From assembly GCA_021792365.1 (NCBI GenBank), contig JAJYUT010000001.1, forward strand, positions 1,014,033 to 1,078,032: DNA of 64,000 bases. Reading direction: 5' to 3'. The notes beneath the pieces are model-generated. The model saw only the letters and a list, made by a program, of their open reading frames with translations, searched no databases and was not told the DNA's origin. The stretch is from Pseudomonadota bacterium. Its GTDB lineage: Bacteria > Pseudomonadota > Alphaproteobacteria > Dongiales > Dongiaceae. Shown piece after piece: positions 24,615-32,627 of the stretch (within the stretch, counting starts at the first letter, position 1; each line of letters opens with the position of its first letter). A program made the position numbers and the translations under genes.

Positions 24615-25613
24615 TCACTGGACGGGCGCGAGATTGGCGAGGAACTGCCGCGTCGCCGCTTCCCAGGAGAAGCCCTGCGCATAGAGCCGGCAGGCGGCGC
24701 GGGGCAGGGTGATCGCGCGCTCGACCGCCTTGGCCAGATCCCAATCCAGCGCGCCGACCTCGCCCTCGCGCACCACGTCCTTCGGCCCGGCGACGGGGAA
24801 GGCGGCCACCGGCAGCCCGCAGGCCATGGCCTCCAGCATCACCAGCCCGAACGTGTCGGTGAGGCTGGGAAAGACGAACACATCCGCCGCCGCCACGTGC
24901 CGCGCCAGGTCGGTCCCGAACTTCGCGCCCAGAAAATGGACGTCGGAATGCTGCGCCTTGAGCGCGGCAAGCTGCGGCCCGTCGCCGATCACCACCTTCG
25001 AGCCCGGCAGCTTCAGCGCGAGGAAGGCGCCGATGTTCTTTTCCACCGCGACCCGTCCGACATAGAGATGGATCGGCCGCGGCAGATCGAGATCGGCACG
25101 CTCATCTGGGCGGAACAGCTCCAGGTCCACCCCGCGGCTCCAGCGGGTGATATTGGCGAAGCCGCGCTGGATGAGCTCGGTCTCGATCGACTGGGTGGCG
25201 ACCATGATGCGCGTCGCCGGCGCATGGAACCGCCGCACGATCGCGTAGGTCCAGCCGAGCGGGACCGCGAAGCGCGCGGCGACGTATTCCGGAAACCGCG
25301 TGTGATAGGCGGTGGTGAAGGGCAGGCGCCGCTTCAGGCACCAGGCGCGGGCGGCGCGGCCCAGCGGCCCTTCGGTCGCGATGTGGATCGCATCGGGGGT
25401 CAGCGCAGCGAGCATCCCGGCGAGCCTGGCGGCGGGCCACAGCGCGAGGCGGATCTCGGGATAGGTCGGGCAGGGAATTGTGCGGAACTGGTCGGGTGAG
25501 ATCACCGCAATCTGGTGACCGAGCCGCTCCATCTCCGCCTTGGTGCGCTGCAGTGTCCGCACGACGCCATTGACCTGCGGCGCCCACGCATCGGTGACGA
25601 GGACCAGGCGCAA
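24615..25613 (-). CDS. agt: GT4 glycosyltransferase, Agt-like (glycolipid synthesis)
   Basis: A 332-residue GT-B fold transferase. The N-terminal acceptor domain begins with VTDAWAPQVNGVVRTL and contains TAYHTRFPEYVAAR; the donor domain shows the GRVAVEKNIGAFL and the nucleotide-sugar EX7E region FPSLTDTFGLVMLEAMACGL. It starts with TTG six bases after the plcP-like stop (GAGGG upstream), so the two form an operon. In alphaproteobacteria this pair makes monoglycosyl- or glucuronosyl-diacylglycerol from the diacylglycerol released by PlcP under phosphate limitation. The sugar donor is not decidable from sequence, so the symbol is by context. Confidence 0.75.
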   Translation of the reverse strand: MRLVLVTDAWAPQVNGVVRTLQRTKAEMERLGHQIAVISPDQFRTIPCPTYPEIRLALWPAARLAGMLAALTPDAIHIATEGPLGRAARAWCLKRRLPFTTAYHTRFPEYVAARFAVPLGWTYAIVRRFHAPATRIMVATQSIETELIQRGFANITRWSRGVDLELFRPDERADLDLPRPIHLYVGRVAVEKNIGAFLALKLPGSKVVIGDGPQLAALKAQHSDVHFLGAKFGTDLARHVAAADVFVFPSLTDTFGLVMLEAMACGLPVAAFPVAGPKDVVREGEVGALDWDLAKAVERAITLPRAACRLYAQGFSWEAATRQFLANLAPVQ

Positions 25614-25619
25614 GGACCC

Positions 25620-26420
25620 TCAGCGCGCCGCGGTGAGGCTGAGCTCGGGCGTGAGCATGGAGAACTGCCGCGTCGTCGCCCATTCGATGATCTCCAGCCT
25701 GCCGTCGCGATGCTCGACCAGGGCGGTGCAGCTCTCCACCCAGTCGCCGTCATTGCAGTAGAGGATGCCGTCGATCTCCTTGATCTCGGCCTTGTGGATG
25801 TGGCCGCAGATGACGCCATCGAGCCCGCGGCGCCTCGCCTCCGCCGCCATCGCATGCTCGAAGTCGCTGATGAACTTGACCGCGTCCTTGACCCGTGTCT
25901 TCAGGAACGCCGAGAGCGACCAGTAGGGGTAGCCGAGCGCGACCCGCGCCGTGTTGTACCAGTGGTTGATCTGCAGGCACCAGGCATAGGCATGGTCGCC
26001 GAGCTTGGCCAGCCAGCGCGCATACTTGACGATGCCGTCGAACGCGTCGCCATGCGCGACCAGCAGGCGCTTGCCGTCGGCGGTGACGTGGATAGTCTCG
26101 TTCATCATCATCACGCCGCCGAACGCCATGCCGTCATAGTCGCGCAGCGGCTCGTCATGGTTGCCCGGCACATAGGTGACGCGCGTGCCCTTGCGCGCCT
26201 TGCGCAGCAGCTTCTGCACCACGTCGTTGTGGCTCTGCATCCAGAACCAACTGCGCTTCAGGCGCCAGCAATCGATGATGTCGCCGATCAGGTAGATCTC
26301 GTCGGCGTCATTGTGCTTCAGGAAATCGAGGAGGAACTCCGCTTTGCATCCGCGCGTGCCCAGATGGATATCGGAAATGAAGATCGCGCGGTAATGGTTG
26401 GTCGGCGGCGTCGCCTGCAT
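25620..26420 (-). CDS. plcP: PlcP-like phospholipase C (metallophosphoesterase; often misannotated as LpxH-type)
   Basis: A 266-residue calcineurin-type metallophosphoesterase. The metal sites are all present: SDIHLGTRG, GDIIDCWRL, GNHDEPLRD and GHIHKAE. Databases usually call such proteins UDP-2,3-diacylglucosamine diphosphatase, but this sequence (including WRLKRSWFWMQSHNDVVQKL) belongs with the PlcP group that hydrolyses phosphatidylcholine/ethanolamine to diacylglycerol when phosphate is scarce. Support comes from the adjacent agt-like gene and from a PHO-box-like repeat 84 bases upstream. A GGAG site precedes the ATG. Confidence 0.8.
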   Translation of the reverse strand: MQATPPTNHYRAIFISDIHLGTRGCKAEFLLDFLKHNDADEIYLIGDIIDCWRLKRSWFWMQSHNDVVQKLLRKARKGTRVTYVPGNHDEPLRDYDGMAFGGVMMMNETIHVTADGKRLLVAHGDAFDGIVKYARWLAKLGDHAYAWCLQINHWYNTARVALGYPYWSLSAFLKTRVKDAVKFISDFEHAMAAEARRRGLDGVICGHIHKAEIKEIDGILYCNDGDWVESCTALVEHRDGRLEIIEWATTRQFSMLTPELSLTAAR

Positions 26421-26503
26421 CTCTCCGCTTCCTGGCCGTTGAGCCGGTGCGCGAGTCGCCGTTTCGCGCAGGCGTAGAGCTAGTGCAAAGCGGCAACGGG
26501 ACC

Positions 26504-26532
26504 ATGACAGAGACGTGACGGATTTAAGTCAT
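26504..26532 (-). promoter_or_regulatory. PHO box (PhoB binding site) upstream of plcP-agt
   Basis: Read on the minus strand, CCGTCACGTCTCTGTCAT (26521-26504) matches the 18-bp PHO box as two TGTCA-type half-sites 11 bases apart; a third, weaker unit (ATGACTTAAAT) precedes it in the same 11-base phase. Direct repeats with this spacing are the established signature of PhoB operators. The box lies 84 bases from the plcP start, a normal distance for a -35-replacing PhoB site. Confidence 0.65.
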
Positions 26533-26541
26533 GGTCAAAGG

Positions 26542-26564
26542 AAAGGCGGCCGAAGCCGTCCTTT
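26542..26564. terminator. hairpin between the secreted-protein gene and plcP
   Basis: AAAGGCGGC-CGAA-GCCGtCCTTT forms a 9-bp stem with one bulged base and a GNRA-like CGAA loop. It lies between the minus-strand secreted-protein gene and the PHO box, so it could end transcription from upstream or insulate the Pho promoter. No T-run follows. Confidence 0.35.
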
Positions 26565-26591
26565 GGATGGAGTGAACACCGCGGTCGTCAA

Positions 26592-26711
26592 TTAGCGCGC
26601 ATTCGGCGGAGCCGCCGCTTCCTCGCCCTCGCCGCATTCGGTCGCGCTGCCTGGGTCTGCGCCGAAGTCCATGTCGGGCGCGATCCAGCGACCAGAGGGT
26701 GGCAGTATGGC
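26592..26711 (-). other. 39-codon in-frame extension beyond the amber stop
   Basis: Directly after the TAG stop of the secreted-protein gene the same frame continues for 39 sense codons to TAA at 26592. The residues include TECGEGEE and a proline-alanine-rich end, close in composition to the ECGEPGG and acidic stretches upstream. This could be a former C-terminus cut off by a nonsense mutation, a readthrough product, or a separate 26-residue ORF from the internal ATG at 26672. Confidence 0.4.
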
Positions 26712-27062
26712 CTAGTCGCTCAGCCCGCCGCGATTTCCGCCCAGGCCGCCGTCATTGACCCCGCCGCGAATCGAATCGCCGCCGCTGAGGCCGCCATTGC
26801 CGCTGCGCGGCTGGGTCGGCCTGACCAGCGGGCCGCTGTCCTCGTCCTCGCCGTATTCGTCGGCGCTGCGCGATTCAAAGCGTTCGCCGGCCTCGGCGCA
26901 TCCGCCCGGCTCGCCGCATTCATGCTGGAAGCCGCCATGCGGATCGAGGTCATTGTCCTGGGAGCTGCCTTGCTCCGCCAAGACAACAGGCGGCGGCAGG
27001 CTTACCGCGCCCAGCAAGGCGAAGGCGCTGACTCCAAGCCAGAGTTGCAGGCGTCGATTCAT
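26712..27062 (-). CDS. hypothetical secreted acidic/glycine-rich protein
   Basis: A 116-residue protein with an N-terminal signal peptide (LWLGVSAFALLGAVSLPPPV, probable cleavage near VLAEQ). The mature part has two cysteines in ECGEPGGCAEAGE, an acidic segment ADEYGEDEDSG and a glycine-asparagine-rich C-terminus with GGLSG/GGLGG/GGLSD repeats. It ends in an amber codon, after which the frame stays open for another 39 codons. No known family is recognised. Confidence 0.6.
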   Translation of the reverse strand: MNRRLQLWLGVSAFALLGAVSLPPPVVLAEQGSSQDNDLDPHGGFQHECGEPGGCAEAGERFESRSADEYGEDEDSGPLVRPTQPRSGNGGLSGGDSIRGGVNDGGLGGNRGGLSD

Positions 27063-27206
27063 GGCTCACCTCTCGATCCGCTCTCTAAGAGAACGCGCGA
27101 GCGGTCGTACGGTTGCGCGCACGTGTCACAAGGTGGTGAGGCAGAAGACGGCGCGCCAGCCCCGATCACGCAAGCGTGCGACGGCTTTCCGCGTCCGGCG
27201 CCTGCC

Positions 27207-28562
27207 TCAAGCGCCGGCCTGCGCGCCGGCCAGGGTCATGCCTTCGATCCGCACGGTCGGCGAATCGGTGCCGTACCGGAACAGCAGGTCGTTGGCAGGC
27301 GTCAGGTTCCGGAACATGTCCTTGAGATTGCCCGCCACGGTAACCTCCGAGACGGGATACGTCAGCTTCCCATTCTCGATCCAATAGCCCGCCGCGCCGC
27401 GGCTATAGTCGCCGGTCACGCCGTTGACGCCGTGGCCGATCAACTCGGTGACGTAGAAGCCTTGGCGGATGTCCGCCATCAGATCCTCCGGCGTCATCCT
27501 GCCCGGCTCCAGATAGAGGTTGGTGGCGGAGGGCGATGGCGGCCCGGACGTGCCGCGCGCCGCATGGCCGGTGGTGGTGAGGCCGAGCTGCCGTGCCGAG
27601 CGGCAGTCCAGCAGCCAGGTGGTGAGCGCGCCATCCTCGATCAGGGCGCGCTTCTGGTTGGCGACGCCTTCGCCGTCGAACGGCTTGGAGCGCAGGCCGC
27701 GCGGGCGATGCGGATCGTCGATGATGCGAATGCCGGGCGCGAAGATTTGCTGCCCCATCTTGTCCTTGAGGAAGCTGGTGCCGCGGGCGATCGATGCGCC
27801 GTTGATCGCGCCGACGAAATGGCCGATCAGGCCGTTCGCGACGCGCGGGTCATAGATGATGGGCAGCTTCGCGGTCGCCGGCTTGCGCGGGTTGAGGCGC
27901 CGCACGGCGCGCTCGCCGGCCGACTTTCCGATCGTCTCGGGCGCCGGCAGGGTGCCGCCGAACACCGCGGTCGCATAATCGTAGTCGCGCTCCATCGCGG
28001 TGCCTTCGCCGGCTAGCACCGAGACGCTGAGGCCCCAGCGCGTGCCGGCATAGGAGCCGCTGAATCCGTTGCTGGCCGCCAGCGCGACCTCCGCGCGACC
28101 CCAGCCCGCTTCGGCGCCTTCGGAATTGGTGACGCCGGGAACGGCCCGCGCCGCATCCTCCGCGCGCGCGATCATCTCGGTAAGCTCCGCCTCGCTCGGC
28201 TCGCGCTTGTCGTCGAGGTCGAGCGCGACCAGCGCCTTCACCAGAAGCCCCTGATCGGCGAGGCCGCAGAACTCATCCTCCGGCACGACGCGGGCCATCG
28301 CCACCGCGCGCTCGGCCAGCTCATCCAGCATCTTGGGATCGAGGTCGCTGGTGGAAACGATCGCCTGGCGCTTGCCCACGAACACGCGCAGGCCGAGATC
28401 CTGCGCCTCGGACCGTTCCAGCTTCTCGCGCTTGCCGAGGCGCTGCGCGACGTCGAGCGATACGTTGCGCACCAGCAGGCAATCGGCCGCCTCCGCACCC
28501 TTTGCCTTGGCGCGCTTCAGCAAATCTTCCAATATCTGCAGGGATTCTGGCTTTGCGGTCAT
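27207..28562 (-). CDS. pmbA: TldD/PmbA family protein PmbA
   Basis: A 451-residue member of the TldD/TldE (PmbA) family of cytoplasmic metalloprotease partners. Typical features: N-terminal QILEDLLKRAKAKGAEAADC, GLRVFVGKRQAIVSTSDLD, SSERGF-like GFSGSYAGTRWGLSVSVLAG and the C-terminal YVTELIGHGVNGVTGDYSRG. The zinc HExxxH motif is supplied by TldD and is not expected in this chain. TldD is not in the window. It is monocistronic here and divergent from a small membrane protein. Confidence 0.92.
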   Translation of the reverse strand: MTAKPESLQILEDLLKRAKAKGAEAADCLLVRNVSLDVAQRLGKREKLERSEAQDLGLRVFVGKRQAIVSTSDLDPKMLDELAERAVAMARVVPEDEFCGLADQGLLVKALVALDLDDKREPSEAELTEMIARAEDAARAVPGVTNSEGAEAGWGRAEVALAASNGFSGSYAGTRWGLSVSVLAGEGTAMERDYDYATAVFGGTLPAPETIGKSAGERAVRRLNPRKPATAKLPIIYDPRVANGLIGHFVGAINGASIARGTSFLKDKMGQQIFAPGIRIIDDPHRPRGLRSKPFDGEGVANQKRALIEDGALTTWLLDCRSARQLGLTTTGHAARGTSGPPSPSATNLYLEPGRMTPEDLMADIRQGFYVTELIGHGVNGVTGDYSRGAAGYWIENGKLTYPVSEVTVAGNLKDMFRNLTPANDLLFRYGTDSPTVRIEGMTLAGAQAGA

Positions 28563-28639
28563 GTCGGGCTCTCTCAGCTTGAGGCGGCCAAACTAGGCTG
28601 GGCGATGGGTGGTGGCAAGCGTCCCGGCAGGATGAACAG

Positions 28640-28978
28640 ATGAACCTGAAACACGTTCTGCTCGGCGCCGCGCTCCTGGCCATCCTCCTGCTCGGCGGGC
28701 TGTGGTTGTTCCTGCGCCAGGTCCCGCCCAGCGAGACGCTCGACAGCTTCCAGAACACCTGCATCGAGGGGCAGCGGCGCGGCATCTCCGGCGACACGCG
28801 GCCGCTCGACGAGCTCACAGAGGCGCGGCTGCTGGCCTTCTGCGACTGCGTGGCGCGCGGGGTGGGCAGCCGCCTCTCGCGACAGGACATCGCCGCCATC
28901 GGCCTCGACCAGGGCAACCCCGCGCTCGACGCCAGGCTCGACGCGATCTTCGTATCCTGCGCGCGGTCAAATCCCTAG
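28640..28978 (+). CDS. hypothetical single-span membrane protein with cysteines
   Basis: A 112-residue protein with one N-terminal helix (LGAALLAILLLGGLWLFL) and a periplasmic or lumenal domain containing four cysteines (NTCIEG, FCDCVAR, SCAR). The layout resembles small periplasmic domains stabilised by disulfides. Its TAG stop shares bases with the stop of murI on the other strand (CTAG). No family recognised. Confidence 0.6.
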   Translation: MNLKHVLLGAALLAILLLGGLWLFLRQVPPSETLDSFQNTCIEGQRRGISGDTRPLDELTEARLLAFCDCVARGVGSRLSRQDIAAIGLDQGNPALDARLDAIFVSCARSNP

Positions 28979-29802
28979 GTGGGCAAGGTTTCGATGGCGG
29001 CAAGGCCGAACTGCGCCAAGGCGTGCCGCATCGTTTCCTCGCACGCGGCTGAGGTGAGGGCGAGGTCGGCGGCAAGGGCGCTCGCGCGCGGCGGCGGCAA
29101 CACCTCGACCACGCGCCGCGCGACCGCCGTGCCGGAATCGATCCAGGTGGTATCCGCGGGACCGACGGACTGCAACTCTATCCGGAGCAGCGGGAAATGC
29201 GTGCAGGCCAGCACGATTACGTCCGGCTGCGCGTCGGCGGGGCGGTCGAAGAAGGGCGCGAGGATGCCTCGCACGCGCGCGCGATCCGCGGCCCGGCCCA
29301 GCAGCTTGGCCTCCGCGATTTCCACCAGCTCCGCCGAGCCGATCTTGAGCACGGTGCAATCGGCCGCGTAGCGCTGGATGAGGGCGTCGGTGTAGGGCCG
29401 GTTGATGGTCGCTGGCGTTGCCAGCAGGCCGATGATCTTGCGCCTGCTCTGCTGCGCCGCCGGCTTGATCGCAGGCACCACGCCTACCACCGGGATGCTG
29501 GTGGCGGCGCGCAATTGCGGCAGGCAGATGGTGCTGATGGTGTTGCAGGCGGTGACGATGAGGTCCGGCTGCACGCGTCGGATGGCGCGCTCCATTACGT
29601 CGAGAAAATGCGCCAGCAGCGACGCATCCGGCCGCGTGCCGTACGGGAAGAACGCGTTGTCGCACAGATAGGCGAGCCGCGCCTGCGGCAGGGCCTTGCG
29701 GATCTCGGCAAGGATGGTGAGGCCGCCCAGGCCGGAATCGGCCGCGAGAATCGTCGGCCCGGAATCGGCGGCCAGGATGACCGGCGCGGCCATCGCGCTC
29801 AT
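28975..29802 (-). CDS. murI: glutamate racemase
   Basis: A 275-residue racemase that makes D-glutamate for peptidoglycan. The two catalytic cysteines are in the motifs TACNTIS and LACTHFP; the substrate loop is DSGLGGLTIL. The N-terminus is unusual: the segment ILAADSG occurs twice in tandem nine residues apart, giving a decoy DSG before the real active-site loop. It starts four bases after lysS, so the two are co-transcribed. Length is close to the family norm plus the extra N-terminal turn. Confidence 0.9.
   Translation of the reverse strand: MSAMAAPVILAADSGPTILAADSGLGGLTILAEIRKALPQARLAYLCDNAFFPYGTRPDASLLAHFLDVMERAIRRVQPDLIVTACNTISTICLPQLRAATSIPVVGVVPAIKPAAQQSRRKIIGLLATPATINRPYTDALIQRYAADCTVLKIGSAELVEIAEAKLLGRAADRARVRGILAPFFDRPADAQPDVIVLACTHFPLLRIELQSVGPADTTWIDSGTAVARRVVEVLPPPRASALAADLALTSAACEETMRHALAQFGLAAIETLPT
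29740..29793 (-). repeat. 27-bp tandem duplication at the murI N-terminus
   Basis: Two adjacent 27-base copies encode ILAADSGPT and ILAADSGLG. Seventeen of the 21 bases covering the seven shared codons are identical, with differences at third positions, so the duplication is not recent or has been kept under protein-level constraint. Confidence 0.6.
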
Positions 29803-29806
29803 CGGG

Positions 29807-31396
29807 CTATTCGGCCGCCAGCCCCGTCGGCGATGCCAGCGCCTTGCGGATCAGGTCCGCCGTCTCCTTGCGCCCATACAGCGCGATGAAGGAGCCGAAG
29901 CGCGGGCCCTGATCCTGCCCCAGCAGCACCTCGTAGAGCGCCTTGAACCAGGCGCGCAGCTCCGGGAAGGGATGCGCCTTGCCGATCTCGTAGACCTGGG
30001 TCTGCATGTCCTCACCCGTCGCTTCGGCCGGCGCGGTCTCCAGGTAAGTCAGCAGCTCGCCAAGGGCCGTGCGCTCCATCTCGGTCGGCGCGCGATACTT
30101 CTTCGCCGGCTTCACGAAGTCGCGGTAGTAGTTGATCGCGTAGCCGACCAGCTTGTCGAGGAAGGGCGCGCTCTGCGGCGTCGCCTCCGGGCGGTAGCGC
30201 GTGATGAAGCCCCAGAGCTGCGACTTCTCCTCCGCATTCGCCACGCTGGCGAGGTTGAGCAGGATGCCGTAGCTGAGGTCGGAGACCGCCTTGGGCGGCT
30301 GGCCGTTATGGATGTGCCAGACGGGATTCTCCAGCCTCTGCGCCGGCGCCTCTTCTTCGAACTTCGCGTTGAAGGTGAGGTAATCGTCGACCGCCCGCGG
30401 GATTACGTCGAAATAGAGCCGCTTCGCCGCGCGCGGCTTCTGGTACATGAAAAGCGCCAGGCTCTCGGGCGGCGCATAGGCCAGCCATTCCTCGACGCTG
30501 AGGCCGTTGCCCTTGGACTTGGAGATCTTCTGTCCCTTGTCGTCCAGGAACAGCTCGTAGTTGAAGCCTTCGGGCGGCTTGCTGCCGAGGATCCGGCAGA
30601 TCTTCCCGGCCAGCTCCACCGACGGAATCAGGTCCTTGCCCGACATCTCGTAGTCGACGCCGAGCGCGTGCCAGCGCATGCCCCAATCCGGCTTCCATTG
30701 CAGCTTGCAGCGGCCGCCGGTGACCGGCGTCTCCACTTCGCTGCCGTCCTCGTCGGTGTAGGTGATGGTGCCGGCGGTGATGTCGTATTTGGTGACCGGC
30801 ACCTGCAGCACGCAGCCGGTCTTCTCGGAGATCGGCAGGAACGGAGAATAGGTCGCGGCCCGCTCTTCGCGCAGCGAGGGCAGCATCACTTCCATGACCT
30901 TCGCGTAGTGCTTGAGCACCTCGAGCAAGGCGGCGTCGAACCGGCCGGAGGTGTAGAACTCCGTGGAGGACTGGAACTCGTATTCGAAGCCGAAGGAATC
31001 CAGGAAGCGCCGCAGCATCGCGTTGTTGTGATGGCCGAAGCTCTCGTATTCGCCGAACGGGTCCGGCACCTTGGTGAGCGGCTTGCCCAGATGCTTGGCC
31101 AGCATGTCCTGGTTGGGCACGTTGGTCGGCACCTTGCGCAGGCCGTCCATGTCGTCGGAGAAGGCGAACAGGCGCGTCGGCATGTCGCTCAGCCGGTGGA
31201 ACGCGCGCCGCACCATGGTGGTGCGCACCACCTCGCCGAAGGTGCCGATATGCGGCAGGCCGGAGGGGCCGTAGCCGGTCTCGAACAGCACATAGCCCTT
31301 GGCCGGCGGCGCATCCTTGTAGCGCTCGACCAGCTTGCGCGCCTCCTCGAATGGCCAGGCGCGCGCCGCTTGGGCATATTGCCGTTCGGAACTCAT
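29807..31396 (-). CDS. lysS: lysyl-tRNA synthetase, class I
   Basis: A 529-residue class I LysRS, the form found in many alphaproteobacteria and archaea instead of the class II enzyme. The HIGH-type motif is [14 protein letters not shown] and the KMSKS-type loop is [16 protein letters not shown]-like substrate loops and the alpha-helical C-terminal anticodon domain follow. I choose the ATG at 31396 because AGGAAAG lies directly upstream. It heads the lysS-murI unit. Confidence 0.95.
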   Translation of the reverse strand: MSSERQYAQAARAWPFEEARKLVERYKDAPPAKGYVLFETGYGPSGLPHIGTFGEVVRTTMVRRAFHRLSDMPTRLFAFSDDMDGLRKVPTNVPNQDMLAKHLGKPLTKVPDPFGEYESFGHHNNAMLRRFLDSFGFEYEFQSSTEFYTSGRFDAALLEVLKHYAKVMEVMLPSLREERAATYSPFLPISEKTGCVLQVPVTKYDITAGTITYTDEDGSEVETPVTGGRCKLQWKPDWGMRWHALGVDYEMSGKDLIPSVELAGKICRILGSKPPEGFNYELFLDDKGQKISKSKGNGLSVEEWLAYAPPESLALFMYQKPRAAKRLYFDVIPRAVDDYLTFNAKFEEEAPAQRLENPVWHIHNGQPPKAVSDLSYGILLNLASVANAEEKSQLWGFITRYRPEATPQSAPFLDKLVGYAINYYRDFVKPAKKYRAPTEMERTALGELLTYLETAPAEATGEDMQTQVYEIGKAHPFPELRAWFKALYEVLLGQDQGPRFGSFIALYGRKETADLIRKALASPTGLAAE

Positions 31397-31504
31397 CTCT
31401 TTCCTCAAAAAGCAGGTAACAGCCGGCCCCGAACCTAGTGATTGCAGCCGGGGGGAGCAAGCAGGATCGCGCCCGAAAACGGCGGAATCCGGGCGATTCC
31501 GCGC

Positions 31505-32518
31505 CTATTCGGCGCGCCAGCCGATCTCCGCGACCAGCGGCAGGTGGTCGGAGCCGAGCCGGGGGCCGAGCGCCGCACGCAGCAGCGTCACGCGCCCGCG
31601 CACCCAGACATGGTCGAGCGGCAGGCGCACGAGCGGCGGCAGCCAGACCGGCCAGGAGGGACGCAGCTTGCGGTCGTTCGCGAGTCCCGTCTTGCGCTCC
31701 AGATCCCGGAGATAGGACGACCAGCCCGCCGCGTTGCAGTCGCCGGCCAGGATGAGGTCGCTGGGCGCGGCGCGGACCAGGTCGGCGACGGACTCGAACT
31801 CCACCGGGATGCGATGCGCGTCGCGCAGGCGCAACGGATTGGTGGGATGGATCGCGACCAGGGTGATGGCGCGCCCGTCGACCGCGAAATCGGCCGCTAG
31901 ATGGCGCGGCAGGACATCGTCCCCGATGCCGCCGCTGCGCCGCGCCAGGGGAAAGCGCGACAGGATGACGATGCCATAGGGGTTGTCCGGCGCGCAGGTG
32001 TCCAGCGCGTGCGGGAAGCGCGTCTCGAGGCCGCGCAGATGCTTGCGCGCCTCCGGCGTCACCTCGCACAAAGCGAGCACGTCGGCATCGAGGTCGCTCA
32101 ATCCGTCGATCATGCGCGCGAAGCCGGTGTTCTTGTGCAGCAGATTGGCGGCCGCGAGGCGCAGCAGCGGCCCGCCCTCCGCCAGTCTGTCCTCCGCCAG
32201 TTTGCCCTCCGCCGGTTTGTCCTCCGCCAGTTTGCTCTCCGGCAGTTTGCTCTCCGGCAGTGCCGGCGCGGCCTTGCGCGGCCACAGGCGCCAGCTCCAA
32301 TAGGCCGCGACGGCGAGGGAGAGCGCGGCCGCGATCCAGTCGCCCCGCAAAATGGCGCCGATCAGGGCGACGAGGCCAAGCTGCCAAAGCTGCAGCCCCC
32401 AATGCTGCGGCACGCCAAGCAGCGGCCGGCGCGGAAACAGGATCGCCAGTAGGCTCGCGATGGCCAGGAACGCGACCAGCAGGTGCAGGAGCAGCAGGAG
32501 GGCGGGAGAATTCATCAT
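31505..32518 (-). CDS. membrane-anchored endonuclease/exonuclease/phosphatase (EEP) family protein
   Basis: A 337-residue protein. The N-terminal ~80 residues hold three hydrophobic helices (LLLLLHLLVAFLAIASLLAI, LWQLGLVALIGAIL, AAALSLAVAAYWSW). A low-complexity linker of PESKLPESKLAEDKPAEGKL type follows, then an EEP domain with the metal-binding ANLLHKN, the CEVTPEA glutamate, AIHPTNP, the AGDCNAAG motif and the C-terminal GSDHLPLVAEI. This architecture is common in proteobacteria; the substrate (nucleic acid or phosphodiester lipid) is unknown. The linker is encoded by a 15-bp minisatellite. Confidence 0.85.
   Translation of the reverse strand: MMNSPALLLLLHLLVAFLAIASLLAILFPRRPLLGVPQHWGLQLWQLGLVALIGAILRGDWIAAALSLAVAAYWSWRLWPRKAAPALPESKLPESKLAEDKPAEGKLAEDRLAEGGPLLRLAAANLLHKNTGFARMIDGLSDLDADVLALCEVTPEARKHLRGLETRFPHALDTCAPDNPYGIVILSRFPLARRSGGIGDDVLPRHLAADFAVDGRAITLVAIHPTNPLRLRDAHRIPVEFESVADLVRAAPSDLILAGDCNAAGWSSYLRDLERKTGLANDRKLRPSWPVWLPPLVRLPLDHVWVRGRVTLLRAALGPRLGSDHLPLVAEIGWRAE
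32175..32264 (-). repeat. coding minisatellite, six 15-bp units
   Basis: Six tandem units of type CCCTCCGCCAGTTTG (plus strand) encode the K/L-A/P-E-D/S pentapeptide repeat in the linker of the EEP protein. Units differ by one to four bases, so the array is partly degenerate. Because the unit length is a multiple of three, copy-number change would lengthen or shorten the linker without frameshift. Confidence 0.8.
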
Positions 32519-32627
32519 GTCCTCGTCGGGCGGGCCGCAGGATCGCCGCGCGGCCGGTTGCCGTCAATCCGCGCCGCTCGCTCAAATGCCGGCCTTTTCT
32601 TCACGACCCCTTCACCATTTCTCCGCC

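Noticed and set aside
24615..26420. The plcP-agt pair as part of lipid A synthesis (LpxH-type plus LPS glycosyltransferase)
   Set aside because: No lpx or LPS gene is nearby, whereas the pairing, the sequence type and the PHO-like repeats fit phosphate-stress lipid remodelling. This remains to be confirmed by phylogeny.
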